The notes beneath the pieces are model-generated. The model saw only the letters and a list, made by a program, of their open reading frames with translations. It ran no database searches and was not told where the DNA came from. Positions 1 through 10,877 of a DNA stretch of 64,000 bases are shown here, piece by piece (positions within the stretch are counted from its first letter, which is position 1; every line of letters begins with the position of its first letter). Source of the stretch: Brachypodium distachyon. Taxonomy: Eukaryota; Streptophyta; Magnoliopsida; Poales; Poaceae. The stretch is taken from positions 4,426,001 through 4,490,000 of the forward strand of contig NC_016135.3 of the NCBI RefSeq assembly GCF_000005505.3. Reading direction: 5' to 3'. The position numbers and the translations under genes are program-made.

Positions 1-1
1 T

Positions 2-585
2 GGGTGCACTATTAAGTTTGCTCGCTGGAAACGTTCTTACCGTGGCGAAGAGGCGTTGCTCCCATTCAGCACTGTCGTGTCCCTTGATGGGTTTCCTGAA
101 GATGGGTACGAGAGAGGATTTGTGCAGAAGATTGTGAACGAGCTGGGCGGCGAGTTCATCGAGCACCTAACCCCTGTGGACCTTCGTTGCGTCAAGCTGA
201 AAGCATGGATTCGTAATCCTTGGAAGCTTCCTAAGAAGCTAAGACTCGAGGTGCCAGAACCATTTCGGTTCACAATTCCTGACGATGATGATGAGCTAGG
301 CATCGAGCAGTCTTTCGAAGTTCCAGGAACTGCACTGTCAAGGTGTACTTTCATTTTGATGTTATTGTGCACCTTCATGAGGTTGTCGATCCATATCCAT
401 TGTTAACAGATGGACCTTTAGTGACCCGTGTCAGTAGCAGTGATGATTCAGGCTCGGATGATGGCATGTTTGATTCACCTCAAGGTGTAGGTCATGTTAA
501 TCGGGTGCACGATTGGATTTGCTATGCTAGCTTTGTAGATGGATTAGTGCCCAGAGTTGACCAGTACAAGCATACTCGGTGCTGA
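2..585 (+). pseudogene. DUF4283-like grass repeat-family protein, 3' part, frameshifted
   Basis: An open frame enters from the left edge and runs to about 340. It contains FARWKRSYRG, VVSLDGFPEDGYE, ELGGEFIEHLTP and KLKAWIRNPWKLPKKLRL. The reading then shifts frame near 343 and continues with FHFDVIVHLHEVVDPYPLL to a stop at 583-585. The pattern of 'hydrophobic start, DGFP, VHLxxVxD' resembles a grass-specific multicopy family that often carries a DUF4283 domain and is usually transposon-associated. The family link is from memory and not certain. The 5' end lies outside the window. One frameshift makes it a probable pseudogene. Confidence 0.4.
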
Positions 586-1123
586 CCTATTGTTGTTCTA
601 TGCAAGTACAGCTAGTACGGTGTTCTATTGTGCTAAGCCCTATGTCGTGTGTTCTAATATGTAAGGCTGTATCGTAATGGTTTGTTATGTGTCCCCTAAC
701 GTTTGTTGTAACCCGAACTAGTTTGAACCATGTACCAGTGAATGAGGCATAATGCACTTCCTTTAGTTGTAACTTGAACTTATTTGAACCGTGTATGCGT
801 GAATGAGGACTAATGACGTTGAACCTTCTACTTTATCTGGCCATGCAAAACTTATTTGAAACATGTATATTTTGTTTCATTCCAGTATATGGTTTTTACC
901 TTCAACTTTTGCTGGCCATGCAGTTATATGGTTCAAAACAATGCAAAGCTGGCATTAACGCCTTCGTGTTAGGCGCGAGAGTACTAACGCCTGGCCGTTA
1001 GGCGTTACATATGTGCCGGCTCAAAATCTCTTGTAACACCTTGTCGGTCGGCGCTAAAAACAAAACCCTATAAATCGCTATTTATAAGCATCGCGAAGTC
1101 ATCTTGTTTCCAATTCCACCCTG

Positions 1124-1165
1124 TCCCCCTCCCCCCCCCCCCCCCACCCCACCCCACCCCACCCA
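1124..1165. repeat. poly-C / CCCCA microsatellite
   Basis: An almost uninterrupted C run grades into CCCCA units. It is visible directly. Confidence 0.9.
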
Positions 1166-1555
1166 AACGCCGCCATTGCGACCAAGTTGAGCACGTCCAC
1201 CGTCTTGTGCATGCTATGGAGCATGCGACTCTAGTTGAGCTTGTGCTCGCGGACGGCCCACCCCAGCTCGCCGCGCCGGGGGTCATTCCGACAATCCATG
1301 GCCTCCATGTAAGGGTTGGTCAGGATGCTGCGCGGCATGGGGTTATGGCCCCTGATGAGCGTGTTGTCTTCGTGGGAAACCATGATGGTAACATCTTCCG
1401 TCTGGCCATCCTGGCCGACCCCATCGGTGTTGTAGACGACCCCCCCAATGGCGTTAACAGGGTCGCGTCTTCTCGTTATGGAGGGGTCGTGCTATTCCTC
1501 CTCGGAGCTGCGGCTTGCGTCTGGCTACACCGCCGCAACTAGGTCGAGATGCGAG

Positions 1556-1725
1556 GAATAAAGGTAAATGTAATGGGTGTGCGATGTGTAATGGATTGTA
1601 ATGTATGTATGCGTCTTAATGGATGTGTAATGTGTAATGGATTGTAATGTATGTGTTATTTGTAATGGATGTGAATGTGTAATGGATGTGTAATGGAATG
1701 CAGTGGATGTGTAATGGAAATGTAA
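1556..1725. repeat. degenerate GTAATGGATGTGTAATG tandem repeat
   Basis: Short imperfect units built on TGTAATGGAT and TGTAATG recur through about 170 bp. They produce spurious minus-strand frames rich in Thr, His and Tyr. Confidence 0.8.
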
Positions 1726-2339
1726 TGCCTTTCTTAGCAATAATGTTTCATAGAGAGGAAAAACTTGTGAGCAAATAACTGACGTAAGGAGAAATCCAAA
1801 CGTATGGCGCCTCACGCGTAGGCGTTAACGTAGCGTCAAGGGGCCTTGCGCGCCTTAGTCGCGGGCGCTAGCCGTATGGCTACTCACTGGCATGAAACTT
1901 AAAAGGCAGAACCAATAACTGGAAATTTGACCAAGACACATTTATGGAATTTTATGAAAAGGACGGGGCCAAAGTTGACATTTAAGCCGCGTAATTAGAT
2001 GCCATAAATTGTGTCAGAAGTCAAGTTTATATAATGCTTAGCTACGGATATTACACCTCCATAATATGTTTGTATGATGCTTATGACATTACAGCTCCAT
2101 AAAGGTAATCTACTTTGTCCTTGTCTTTGTTGCCCCTCTGGCCCTCTTTGCAACGGCCTTCCGCCTTGCCGGCTGTTCTACCTCCACGTCATCTTCCTCC
2201 TCAGCGTCATCTTCGTCATCAGCGGTCAAATCCAATATAGCCTTCCTCCTCTTCTCGTAATCTGAAGGGGTGTAACGCCTGAAGGACCTCCTAGGCTTCA
2301 GTTTAATCGCCGAGCGTTGCCATTCCCCTAACGCCGTGT

Positions 2340-4665
2340 CATCGTCCGCTACCTAAGAACAACCAATATGGATTAATTCGATACTTTTGGAAAAGCTGCA
2401 TCGTACACATGGTGTCATACCTCCATCGACAGGTCATCTTGTAGCGCAACCGTCGAGGATTCTGTGTGCTCGCTATCATTATTGGGAGAAGCTGACCTTG
2501 ACGATGAGAGGATTCTGTGTGCTCGCTATCATTATTGGGAGAAGCTGACCTTGACGGTGAGACAAATTCTGGGTCACGACAGCCCATAAGGTTGGCTAAC
2601 CGCCGTAGCTGTTGGCCTTGTCACTGTACATCATATGCTTGTTGTTAATACAAAGGGGAGTACTTTTTCTTCTATGGACAGTGGAGGAAATTGATACGAC
2701 CATGTGTAATTACCTTCACAAACTCCCTAAGTGCAGTATTCTCGCCCTCCTGTCCCCTAGTTGTGCTTTCTAAAATGGACTCGAAGTCATCTGCTTCCTT
2801 CCTGACCTCGTCACGCTGTGAACGGTACAAGGTTACAAAAGTACAAGTGGCAGCAAGGGTAATATGAACAAAGAAGCTTAGAAATTACCACAAAGTTGAG
2901 CACAGGAGCAAAATATGTTTGCCTCCCCTGCTTCAAAAGCCTTGTGTATTCAAGGTTGGCAACCTCATCGAATATCAACGGCTGATCCAATATATCTCGG
3001 CTGTAAGCCGCCGGTGTGATGTCCGCACAAGTGTTATCCAGAAACCACTTGAGATAATTGCTAAATGCTAGTGGGCAATGCAATCTTACTTTGGAGCCTT
3101 GAGCTGTCTTAGCCTTCTCAACGCAGCGGAGATACTTTTCTACATGCTCTTTATGTGTGACATCCCACTTCTGGTCCCTCTTAACCTTCTTCCTGTCAAG
3201 CCTAAACATATAGATGTAGCAAACTTATGAAGTAATGTTAGGCAGCTATGAACATTCGTAGTAAGGTACAAGTGACTATCTTACTCGTGTAGCGTGTAGC
3301 CCGTGTGCTTCCACTTGGGCGGGTGGGTTTGAAACAATCCAAACTGTTGCATCACACAATGTGGCAAATGAAATTCAACAGCCCACAAACATATCAATGG
3401 GCACCGCATGGTCCACAGATGGTCTTCTTCCAAGCACTTCGGATTAAATCGAAATTCTCCGCAAAATTATCACGAGACCCGTATGGTTCCCATGCAACCT
3501 TCACAACAAAGCAAAACCCCGTCAATGTTGAGTCATAATGGGAATCATGAAAATCACAGGGAGTAAAAACCTAATTACCTGCTCAGGGGTGAGGGTGAGG
3601 GCATCGAACTCGTTCGTGTACTGCTTGTACAGAATTGTTGTGTCGCTACTGCTCTCGGAAACCACATCCCATTTGTACGCCCAGGTAGGTCGGCGCAGGG
3701 GGTCGCCATTATCATCCCAGAGATTATACTTCACCGACTTCGGCCGGCCTACTGGGAACCGCTCCCCGCTCCACACGGAGAGAAGCAGCAAAGGACCGCC
3801 AATGTCGCTGTCACGACCAGTCCTGTGGCATGCATCGTCCAACTGCAGATAAATGCATAAGGTTCAGTTATTCATTCAATCGAGCATAAAAATGGCGCCT
3901 GTGCAGAAAAAAAACATGTCGGTAGAGGTACGCAAGTGCCGCAGTACCCCAACTCCAATTCGTGTCCCAAACAGTCAATGCCTTCAGCCACATCCATTGG
4001 GCTGTCCTGCCACCGACGTCCGCAAATAGGGTCCTAGTGATGACATACTACACATAGACGCTGGCGTACTGCTCAACCACTTCATCTACAGCATCAGGGG
4101 GGCACTGCGAGAAGTTCTCCGTGATCCAAGTATAAGTAGCGCCGGCCGGGACTCTTATCATTAATGGGGTCTTCAGACACCGAAGCCCTCCCAATAAGAG
4201 CCGCCATCTGCTCGCGCCAGTTTGATGAATCCGTGTTCATGCACACCGGAATCCCTCGATGGGTAGTGCATAGATCATTGAAACATCCTGCAGCGTAACG
4301 GTCATCTCACCGGTCCTAAGGTGGAAGGTGTGCGTCTCCGGCCTCCACCGGTCCACAAGCGCTGTGATTGCAGCGACGTTCATACTAGGCATCGATCGGG
4401 TCACGAGATTGATGAAGGGAAGGAGCCCCGTCCTCCAGATGTAAGCAGTGTACCTCTCATCGTAACGCATGACGTTCGTTGACGCTTTGTGGCACCTAAG
4501 TTTGAGGGGTCTTAAATCCTGCAACAAAAAACAAGCCTGTTACTAAACTTTTAAATAAAACATCTATGACAACGAGTAGCATGTGGAAATTCATCTCACC
4601 TCTCTTTGCTCTCGTATGACACGTGCACGGTGATGCTGATCATAATGCTCATCAATATGCTCCAT
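2340..4665 (-). pseudogene. plant mobile domain (PMD) protein, multi-exon, decayed
   Basis: The minus strand encodes the conserved blocks of the plant mobile domain (PF10536, the MAIL/MAIN-like family linked to transposons). Exon 1 (4665-4600) reads MEHIDEHYDQHHRARVIREQ and ends at a GTGAG donor. Exon 2 begins at 4518 after TTGCAG with DLRPLKLRCH, then LVDRWRPETHTFHLRTGEMT and LQDVSMIYALPIEG. Near 4255 the frame shifts and continues with IPVCMNTDSSNWREQMAALI, shifts again near 4160 (TYTWITENFSQCPPDA), meets a TAG near 4050, and resumes as LFADVGGRTAQWMWLKAL and NWSWGTAALAYLYR. Later exons (3842-3522 and 3209-2811) carry RPTWAYKWDVVSES and LHCPLAFSNYLKWFLDNT. Two frameshifts and one stop mark it as a pseudogene. 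Exon limits after exon 2 are approximate. Confidence 0.72.
2455..2560. repeat. 53-bp tandem duplication (2 units)
   Basis: Units 2455-2507 and 2508-2560 are almost identical, beginning GAGGATTCTGTGTGCTCGC. They lie in the 3'-terminal exon area of the PMD pseudogene. Confidence 0.9.
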
Positions 4666-4669
4666 CGCA

Positions 4670-5536
4670 TCTATACGTTGTGAAAAGACAAATAAGAAGA
4701 TAAAGTAGTACTTGCTAATGGGCCTTTCTTCAGTGAGACTAGATTCATAGGATATATTTGTCTATACAATAGACATATACGTTGCAGGTACACAAGATGT
4801 GATGAAGCATTGCAGTGCCAAAGAATATAAGTTTAAGTTAATCATGTTTGTTTCATTAACTAACTCACAAGTAAATTCTTTCTAATAATGTTTCTTTGTT
4901 TCATTAACTAAGTCCCAAGCAAATTCTTTCTAATCATGTTTGTTTCATTAACTAAGTACAAACTAGTTTAATTAACATTACGATAGCTACTAAAAAAAAT
5001 GAACTGACATAATTTCAGAGTTGCATAATTACCCACATACAAACTCACAAACTATAATTCCCCACAGCATGCATAAGGATCCCAAAATGGCAAACACTTG
5101 TACTAAACATCAAAATCTTTATAATCAGACGTCCATACGGTACCCAAATCCAGACGTCCATACCTACGGTTACAGGCCCACAAATGAAGTTACAAAATGT
5201 CCATATGCAAACCAAATCTCTAAAATCAACCATGCTCTCATTCGTACACAATGTTATCTCCCATAACAGAAAAATCCATGCCAAAAAATGGGTAATGAAA
5301 TGGTTCTTACAATTCAAATTCAATACAACTCTATAACAACAAAGAGATTTGAGTTGGCAGTGCCACTCTATTCGGCCCACTTTTGAGATGCCTAATTGGG
5401 GTGGTATGAACAATCTTATTTCCTATAACACCAAATTGGGTACAAGTGGATAAACGAACGGATGAACGAACTGCAAACCACCTAGGGTTCCCAAATTGGG
5501 AAAAATACCGGGTTCGAACTCAGGAATCGGGAATAC
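4670..5536. other. AT-rich flank with a ~54-bp degenerate repeat
   Basis: A TTTGTTTCATTAACTAA..AAATTCTTTCTAAT unit recurs about two and a half times between 4843 and 4965. The rest is AT-rich with no coding signal that I recognise. It lies upstream of the PMD pseudogene. Confidence 0.6.
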
Positions 5537-5830
5537 CTGCGGGGAAGGACGAGTAGCAAATCCGCGGCCGCGAGATCCACGAGCCACAACGCGAGCCCTC
5601 GCGCGCCGCCGCGATGTCCTTCCGTCGCCAACGAGGGGGAAAATGAAAGCTAAGAACCTAGGGTTCGCAAATTGGGGCAAATTCTGCGGGGAAGGACGAG
5701 TAGCAAATCCGCGGCCGCGAGATCCACGAGCCACAACGTGAGCCCTCGCGCGCCGGCGCGATGTTCTTCCGTCGCCAACGAGGGGGAAAATGAAAGCTAA
5801 GAACCTAGGGTTCGCAAATTGGGGCAAATT
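5537..5830. repeat. 147-bp tandem repeat (2 units), GC-rich
   Basis: Units 5537-5683 and 5684-5830 both start CTGCGGGGAAGGACGAG and end in ATTGGGGCAAATT, with only a few substitutions (for example GCCGCCGCG against GCCGGCGCG). A NotI-like GCGGCCGC is in both. A partial third match (AACCTAGGGTTC near 5480) precedes them. The repeat creates artificial proline/arginine-rich frames on both strands. Confidence 0.92.
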
Positions 5831-7700
5831 GAAGGATGCAAATCAGGGATCGGGTACATTACCTGCGTGGAAGGATCGAGGACGAAATCCAAAGGCAACC
5901 TTGATGATGGGGCGCCGCCGCGAGACGACGCAACTTAGGGCAATGGTGATGGCGATGCGCAAACTGACTCGGCCGCAAGTTAGGTTAATGGGATGATAGC
6001 GCCCGCATGGACGGCGCTACATGCCCTGCCTTGTGGGCCCTTCTTTGGCCACGCTGGGCCGCGCAGCAAGCCTTGTTGTTTTAAGGGATACTTACCTCTT
6101 CTGTCCCTTCTTTTATGCCATCCTATCTAGCAGTTTCCCTTTTCCTTTTTTTTGGGTTTTCGCTGTATGTCCATTTTTGAATCATGATGCCAGCGTTTGT
6201 AGGCTTCTAGGCAGTGTGAGTATGTGCACATGTGCATATTCAGGGGTAGCACACAGATTAATGATATTGATGGTGAAGCATTTGTCTGTGCCTTCTTCAT
6301 TGCAGAACTTCTCATGCTCTCCGACGTCTCCGTGAACTCAACTTTCTGAATATTTCCATATATTATTAAATCTGGTGATATAATTGTATGACATTTAGTT
6401 CCTCTTAAAACAAATTTTCATGGTTCACCATGGCACTATGGCCTATAGTTAGCATTTTTACTGAAAATTTCTCCAAAATACAGTCGTACAGAATCCTCAA
6501 TTTTGCGTCTGTCCATCTGGTTAATCCTTGGTGATTTCTCATGTATGCAGATATTCTAAATAGTAATTTGCTATCTCCTTTTTGACTGGGTGATTTGCTA
6601 CTTTTATGCTTCATCTGAAATTCAACGCCTCAACTGAAAATTTTAGCTGACATGAGATGTGTTATTTTATTTTTCAGGCTTATGAGAAATGCTTCCAGAA
6701 CCTACACTACATGCAGTGATATGAAGAACACACAATTGCTCACGTGATTCAGGCCAAATACGAGAATACAAAGGTAAACAAATCTGGCTGCCACACCGTT
6801 CTTCTTATTTGTCAACTGTTTTATCTATTGGCATCTGTGGACATGGATTGATCTCTGTCTAAAAGCTTGGGTTGGTACCGGCTGTCCTTCTACTAACAAG
6901 TTTGCGTGCCTATTACTCGAAATGTTTACGATGCCTCCCATTTGTTTTCTCAATTGCTTGCCATCTGTATTTTGCAGATTCAAATGCCAAAGGATGTCGA
7001 GCAGAAGTTTGGATGAACTGTTCATGAATTGTACTTATTGTAGCCTCTTTGTGTTGAGGAGATGAGGTCAACTCTGCTCGTTGTGGCGAGGGAAGAAGAC
7101 AGAAGGAAGAGCCAGTGCCAGATTTAACCATGTGAGCTCTGTTCGTATTGGCGGTTCCTGCTATTTGTCGTGTGACCAGTCCCTTGTGCTCAGGTACTGT
7201 AATTTATGAAGCAATAAACGCGTAGTCCCAACATTAAATAGATGGAATGTGGCACACTCTGTCTGATGGCAACCGAACTGAGGCACATTTGGCGACTGCT
7301 TTTTTTTGTTTTATTGCAAATGCTGTCATGGCAGATGACACATTACTTGGAAAATTGAATTATTTCAAAACTTGTTAGAAAGAATAAAAATCTTTTTATC
7401 TCTTGTTTTGCTGTATGCTTGTGCTTGGTAGCAGGTAGCAGCAGCAGCAGTAAGCAGCAGACGGTTCCTGCTTGCACTACAAGTTTACACATGTAGAGAA
7501 GTGATCTGCTGGAATTTATGATGTATAACACTATTCTGATTGTTCAATAGAACTAAATCGATTGTCATTTGATTCCTGAAGGTGTTTCGTGTGAGCATAG
7601 CTGCAGGTCTTAAATTATCCATTCATTCACTTGGATTTGCATAGTAGTACCGACGATCCACTTGCAACACAATATGTATATGTAAATACAGATATAGACG
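5831..7700. other. intergenic; possible exon scraps near 6680-7140
   Basis: No complete gene is visible. Near 6680 and 6975 short stretches between plausible AG and GT sites read AYEKCFQNLHYMQ and IQMPKDVEQKFG with in-frame stops. They may be remnants of a gene I do not recognise. A (GCA)n run lies at 7433-7450. Confidence 0.35.
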
Positions 7701-8860
7701 TGAGATCGAGATAGGCAATTAGAGGGGGCTGAATGATTGCGCGGAAGCAAATTAAATTTTTTTCCGAAAGTTCAAATCCTAAATTACCTTTCTGTTCGTG
7801 ATAATAAAACAGCCGTAACTTTTGATTGGATGAACCAAAAAATACGTACGAGTATGCAAAAGAAAGGTATTGAAATTATCTAACCAACGCAACAAGAATA
7901 AGCTCAATCAGACGTAACAATCAAAAGATATGATCAAAACTGTAACAGCTGACAGAAAGTTACGAGAATTAATCTATAATCGATTTCGAGGAATAACAAG
8001 AAAGATGAAGTAATCGTAATCTTTTCTTGATCTCGTGATAAACCTGCAGCAAAGTATTATAAACTCGTGATAAATCTGCAGCAAAGTGTTAGAAAGATCT
8101 AGCACGAATAATCCACGAAGATCCGAGAAGAACAAAAATGACACCGCCAACTAATCTCTTAATTGCAACGATGTCGATCGATTACAAAAGATGCAACCAT
8201 GCATCCAATAACTCTTCAAGAATTGATCTAGATCCAAAGTTCTGCGTTTCCTCACGTTCTTGCAAAAACAGTAGCTAGGACGTTCTCTATTTATAAGGGA
8301 AAATTCGCGACCCTAAACCGAGTCCGAATCCAACACGAACTCTTCTGTCTCGATCGTTATTCTGCCCGTAGGACTCACAGACGACCTCGGAGTGAGATGA
8401 CTCCAAAAGCAAAGTTGTTCGTCTCGACGATGCGTACAACTTTCATGTAGACCACTTTTCCATCAGACGTCATTTTGATAACACTACTGTTTAATCTTTA
8501 AACAGCTCTCATCCAGCCACGGCTGGATCTACATGTCTTCACGTCGATGCCACTCCATGCCATCAACTATTCTTGTGATGTCTTCAAAACTCGACCATCA
8601 CGTGTTGAATATTTCCAATACCGTACATCTCCGGTACAAACAACGTACGACAAATCGGTGCCCTCCCCGATTATCGTAATTTTCACTTTCATTGTTCCTT
8701 CGCACGAACGTCCCGCATGACCTTGATCCCCGACCTCAGTTTCTCCCAAGCTTTGTCCCTCGATCCCGTCATCGACCACGTTCCTCTACCTCCGGCAACA
8801 CCTGAAAGTGAACACACAAATAACCAGTACGGTCACAAGTCCATGACTTGACTCAGGGTA
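7701..8860 (-). mobile_element. probable reversed copia LTR (solo or fragment)
   Basis: The segment starts TGAGATCGAGATAGGCAATT followed by AGAGGGGGCTGAAT. On the minus strand this reads as the polypyrimidine '..CCCCCTCTAATTGCC' 3' end typical of grass copia (Sirevirus-like) LTRs. A minus-strand TATA-like TTATAAATAGAG lies near 8300. No coding signal is present. I could not find a matching target duplication, so the limits are approximate. A short direct duplication (GATAAAcCTGCAGCAAAGT) sits at 8036-8092. Confidence 0.35.
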
Positions 8861-9344
8861 AGTTTCACATAACTCACGCCATGTTTTCACATAAAAAACT
8901 AATGGATCAACACACCACTAGCAAAGCACTAAGTCCAAACAAGATACATATCATCACATAAGTATCCATATTACCCAAACTATCCACATCAATTTTTCAG
9001 TAAACACTTACCAATGTTACACATCATCTATGATTTCACAATAGATTTTCACATTAGCACAACAGATACAATATGGATTTTTCTATAATTGAAGTAAGAC
9101 AATTTTCCATTCCATGGTTTTTGCTTGGTCAGGTTTTGAGTTCTTCTAGGAATGATAAATTATGCTTCCAGAAATAAGGCAAAGGGTAAATCCATTATTC
9201 CTTTTTCACCTGCATACGAGATGTAAATCAGTGAAAGCCCGAGGATCATGTTAGCATATCTTATAGTGTTATCATAAATCATATTTGTTACCCGCAAAAA
9301 AAAAATCATATTTGTTGAGTCTCGATTTTATAGACAATGTTTCG

Positions 9345-10015
9345 CAACATTCAGGTGTGGTATATACGCTGCCAGAAGAGAGGGGAACCAGTAGGTGCTT
9401 TGACAGGTCATTTAGATGGGATTAATTTATTGATAGCCACGGAGATATACAGGCGTTATTTCATCTCCAGTTGCAGGGATCAAACTATTAAACTACGGGA
9501 TGCATGTCAGGAAAATGCCCTCCACTATGGAGTAACTACCAAACTTACTTTACATGACCCTTTCTACAAGTAATTTGTTGATTTATTATACATGAATTGT
9601 TCTAGGCAAGTAGAAAGGTAAAGTCATTGTTTTTTTAGATGATCGACTCTTACAAAATGAGCCTTGCCGAATTATATGTAGGAGTGTAGCTCACTGACTA
9701 TGGTAGACTTTTCTATGAGGACATGTTATCACCAGCCATGCCTTTGTTTTTCTCCTGTTTGAACTCATAAGATCAATTTTTATTCATGATCTATATGTCC
9801 TCTATATATATATGTTTTTATCTCATTTTCTGTACAACCGTCTTTTCAGCTGCACACCAAAAGCACATGAATGGGATTACAGTTGGATGACTTATCCATC
9901 AGAAGCCCGGTATTTGAAGCATCCATATAATCAGTCACTAGCCACGTTCAGAGGCCATCGGGTGTTGTGCACACTTATTCATTGTTATTCACACAGGTTA
10001 GTTCGGAACCTTTAA
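9345..10015 (+). pseudogene. LEC14B / DCAF11-type WD40 protein fragment
   Basis: Two exon remnants encode WD40 repeats. The first (about 9351-9520) reads GEPVGALTGHLDGINLL..YFISSCRDQTIKLRDA, matching the GHLDG..YFISN.KDQTIKLWD block of LEC14B-like proteins. The second (about 9850-10000) reads HEWDYSWMTYPSEARYLKHP and NQSLATFRGHRVLCTLIHCY, the signature that follows it in the same family. These proteins are substrate receptors of CUL4-DDB1 ligases. Upstream exons and the C-terminal exons are not visible, and the W of KLWD is R. A retroposon and a copia element lie immediately downstream. I read it as a partial, interrupted copy. Confidence 0.7.
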
Positions 10016-10106
10016 TATGATCGTAGGAAATATTTATCTAATATAATTATCTACTGGCATATTTAAAAGGGACTTCTGGATTCTGATCTCAGTTGTGGAA
10101 TTTTAT

Positions 10107-10250
10107 TTTATTTTTGAATAAGGAGCGATGCCCCAACCTGGCATACTACAGAGTTCAACAGTGGCATAAAAGAGGTTCCAGCGTTTCCTCTGCCGACATA
10201 AAACTGGAAATAAAATCACAGTAGAGCCAGGCCTCCAACCTGCTCTACCA
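10107..10250 (-). mobile_element. short retroposon with 16-bp target-site duplication
   Basis: AGTTGTGGAATTTTAT occurs at 10091-10106 and again at 10251-10266, exactly flanking 144 bp. The insert begins (plus strand) TTTATTTTTGAATAAGGAGC, so its minus-strand 3' end is A-rich. This fits a SINE or a severely 5'-truncated LINE tail inserted in the minus orientation. No family assignment is possible by eye. Confidence 0.75.
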
Positions 10251-10493
10251 AGTTGTGGAATTTTATGATCTTACTAAGCCCATGTGGCTTTGATATTTCG
10301 TGGTTGGATCCACTAGTAGAATTTGTCCAGGATGGAATTCAGATCTACAATCCAAATAATCTCCATTTTTCTTCTATCTGATTCTTTATTGAATGCTTAT
10401 GGATTTTGGCTGATCTATGCAGACATAGTATCCAGCTTACATCGTTACAAATGTACATTAATTTATCTAGTTTGTTGGATTCCGGTTGCTCTC

Positions 10494-10836
10494 TGTTACT
10501 TTTCGGCAAAATGCAGAACTTGCTGCGGAACATCCGGATATTCAAGATTAGCGGAAGTTCCGGCCTCCAACAAGAACTTCCGGTGTGCCCGTTGCGGATC
10601 TGACTTGCCCTAATGCTCCTGCTATATATATCTCTTGTAAGCCGCCGTTTTGGGAAGAGTTCGCACGAGTTGCATCTGTAGAACCTCCCTAGCGTGTAAA
10701 CACTCCACATATAGTGAGATTTCGCTGGCTGGCGCCCGTGGATTTTTCCCTCTAGTTGTTTGAGAAGGTTTTTCACGTTAAATCCGTGCTGTGATTTCTT
10801 CTTCGTTTTTCGTTCTTGCTTGTCGCATTCATAACA
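10494..10836 (+). repeat. 5' LTR of the 10.5-kb copia element
   Basis: A TGTTA...TAACA element of 343 bp. It contains GGAAGTTCCGG-type palindromes near 10549-10585 and a TATA box (CTATATATAT) near 10621. It matches 14797-15119 with scattered substitutions. Confidence 0.8.
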
Positions 10837-10877
10837 AGTGGTATCAGAGCCCCAGGTTCCGCCTAGGGTTTGCGACA

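Larger units (their letters stand above)
586..2339. other. intergenic, no gene recognised
   Basis: An open frame at 1207-1542 has no recognisable motif and I do not call it a gene. The stretch holds a poly-C tract (1124-1165), a TAATG-rich simple repeat (1556-1725) and the flank of the PMD pseudogene. Confidence 0.5.

Noticed and set aside
1207..1542. 111-aa open frame on the plus strand
   Set aside because: GC-rich, no family motif, no supporting splice or neighbour evidence; likely chance.
7701..8860. Exact target duplication for the reversed LTR-like segment
   Set aside because: AGACG before the left end has no partner beside any CA-ending candidate on the right.
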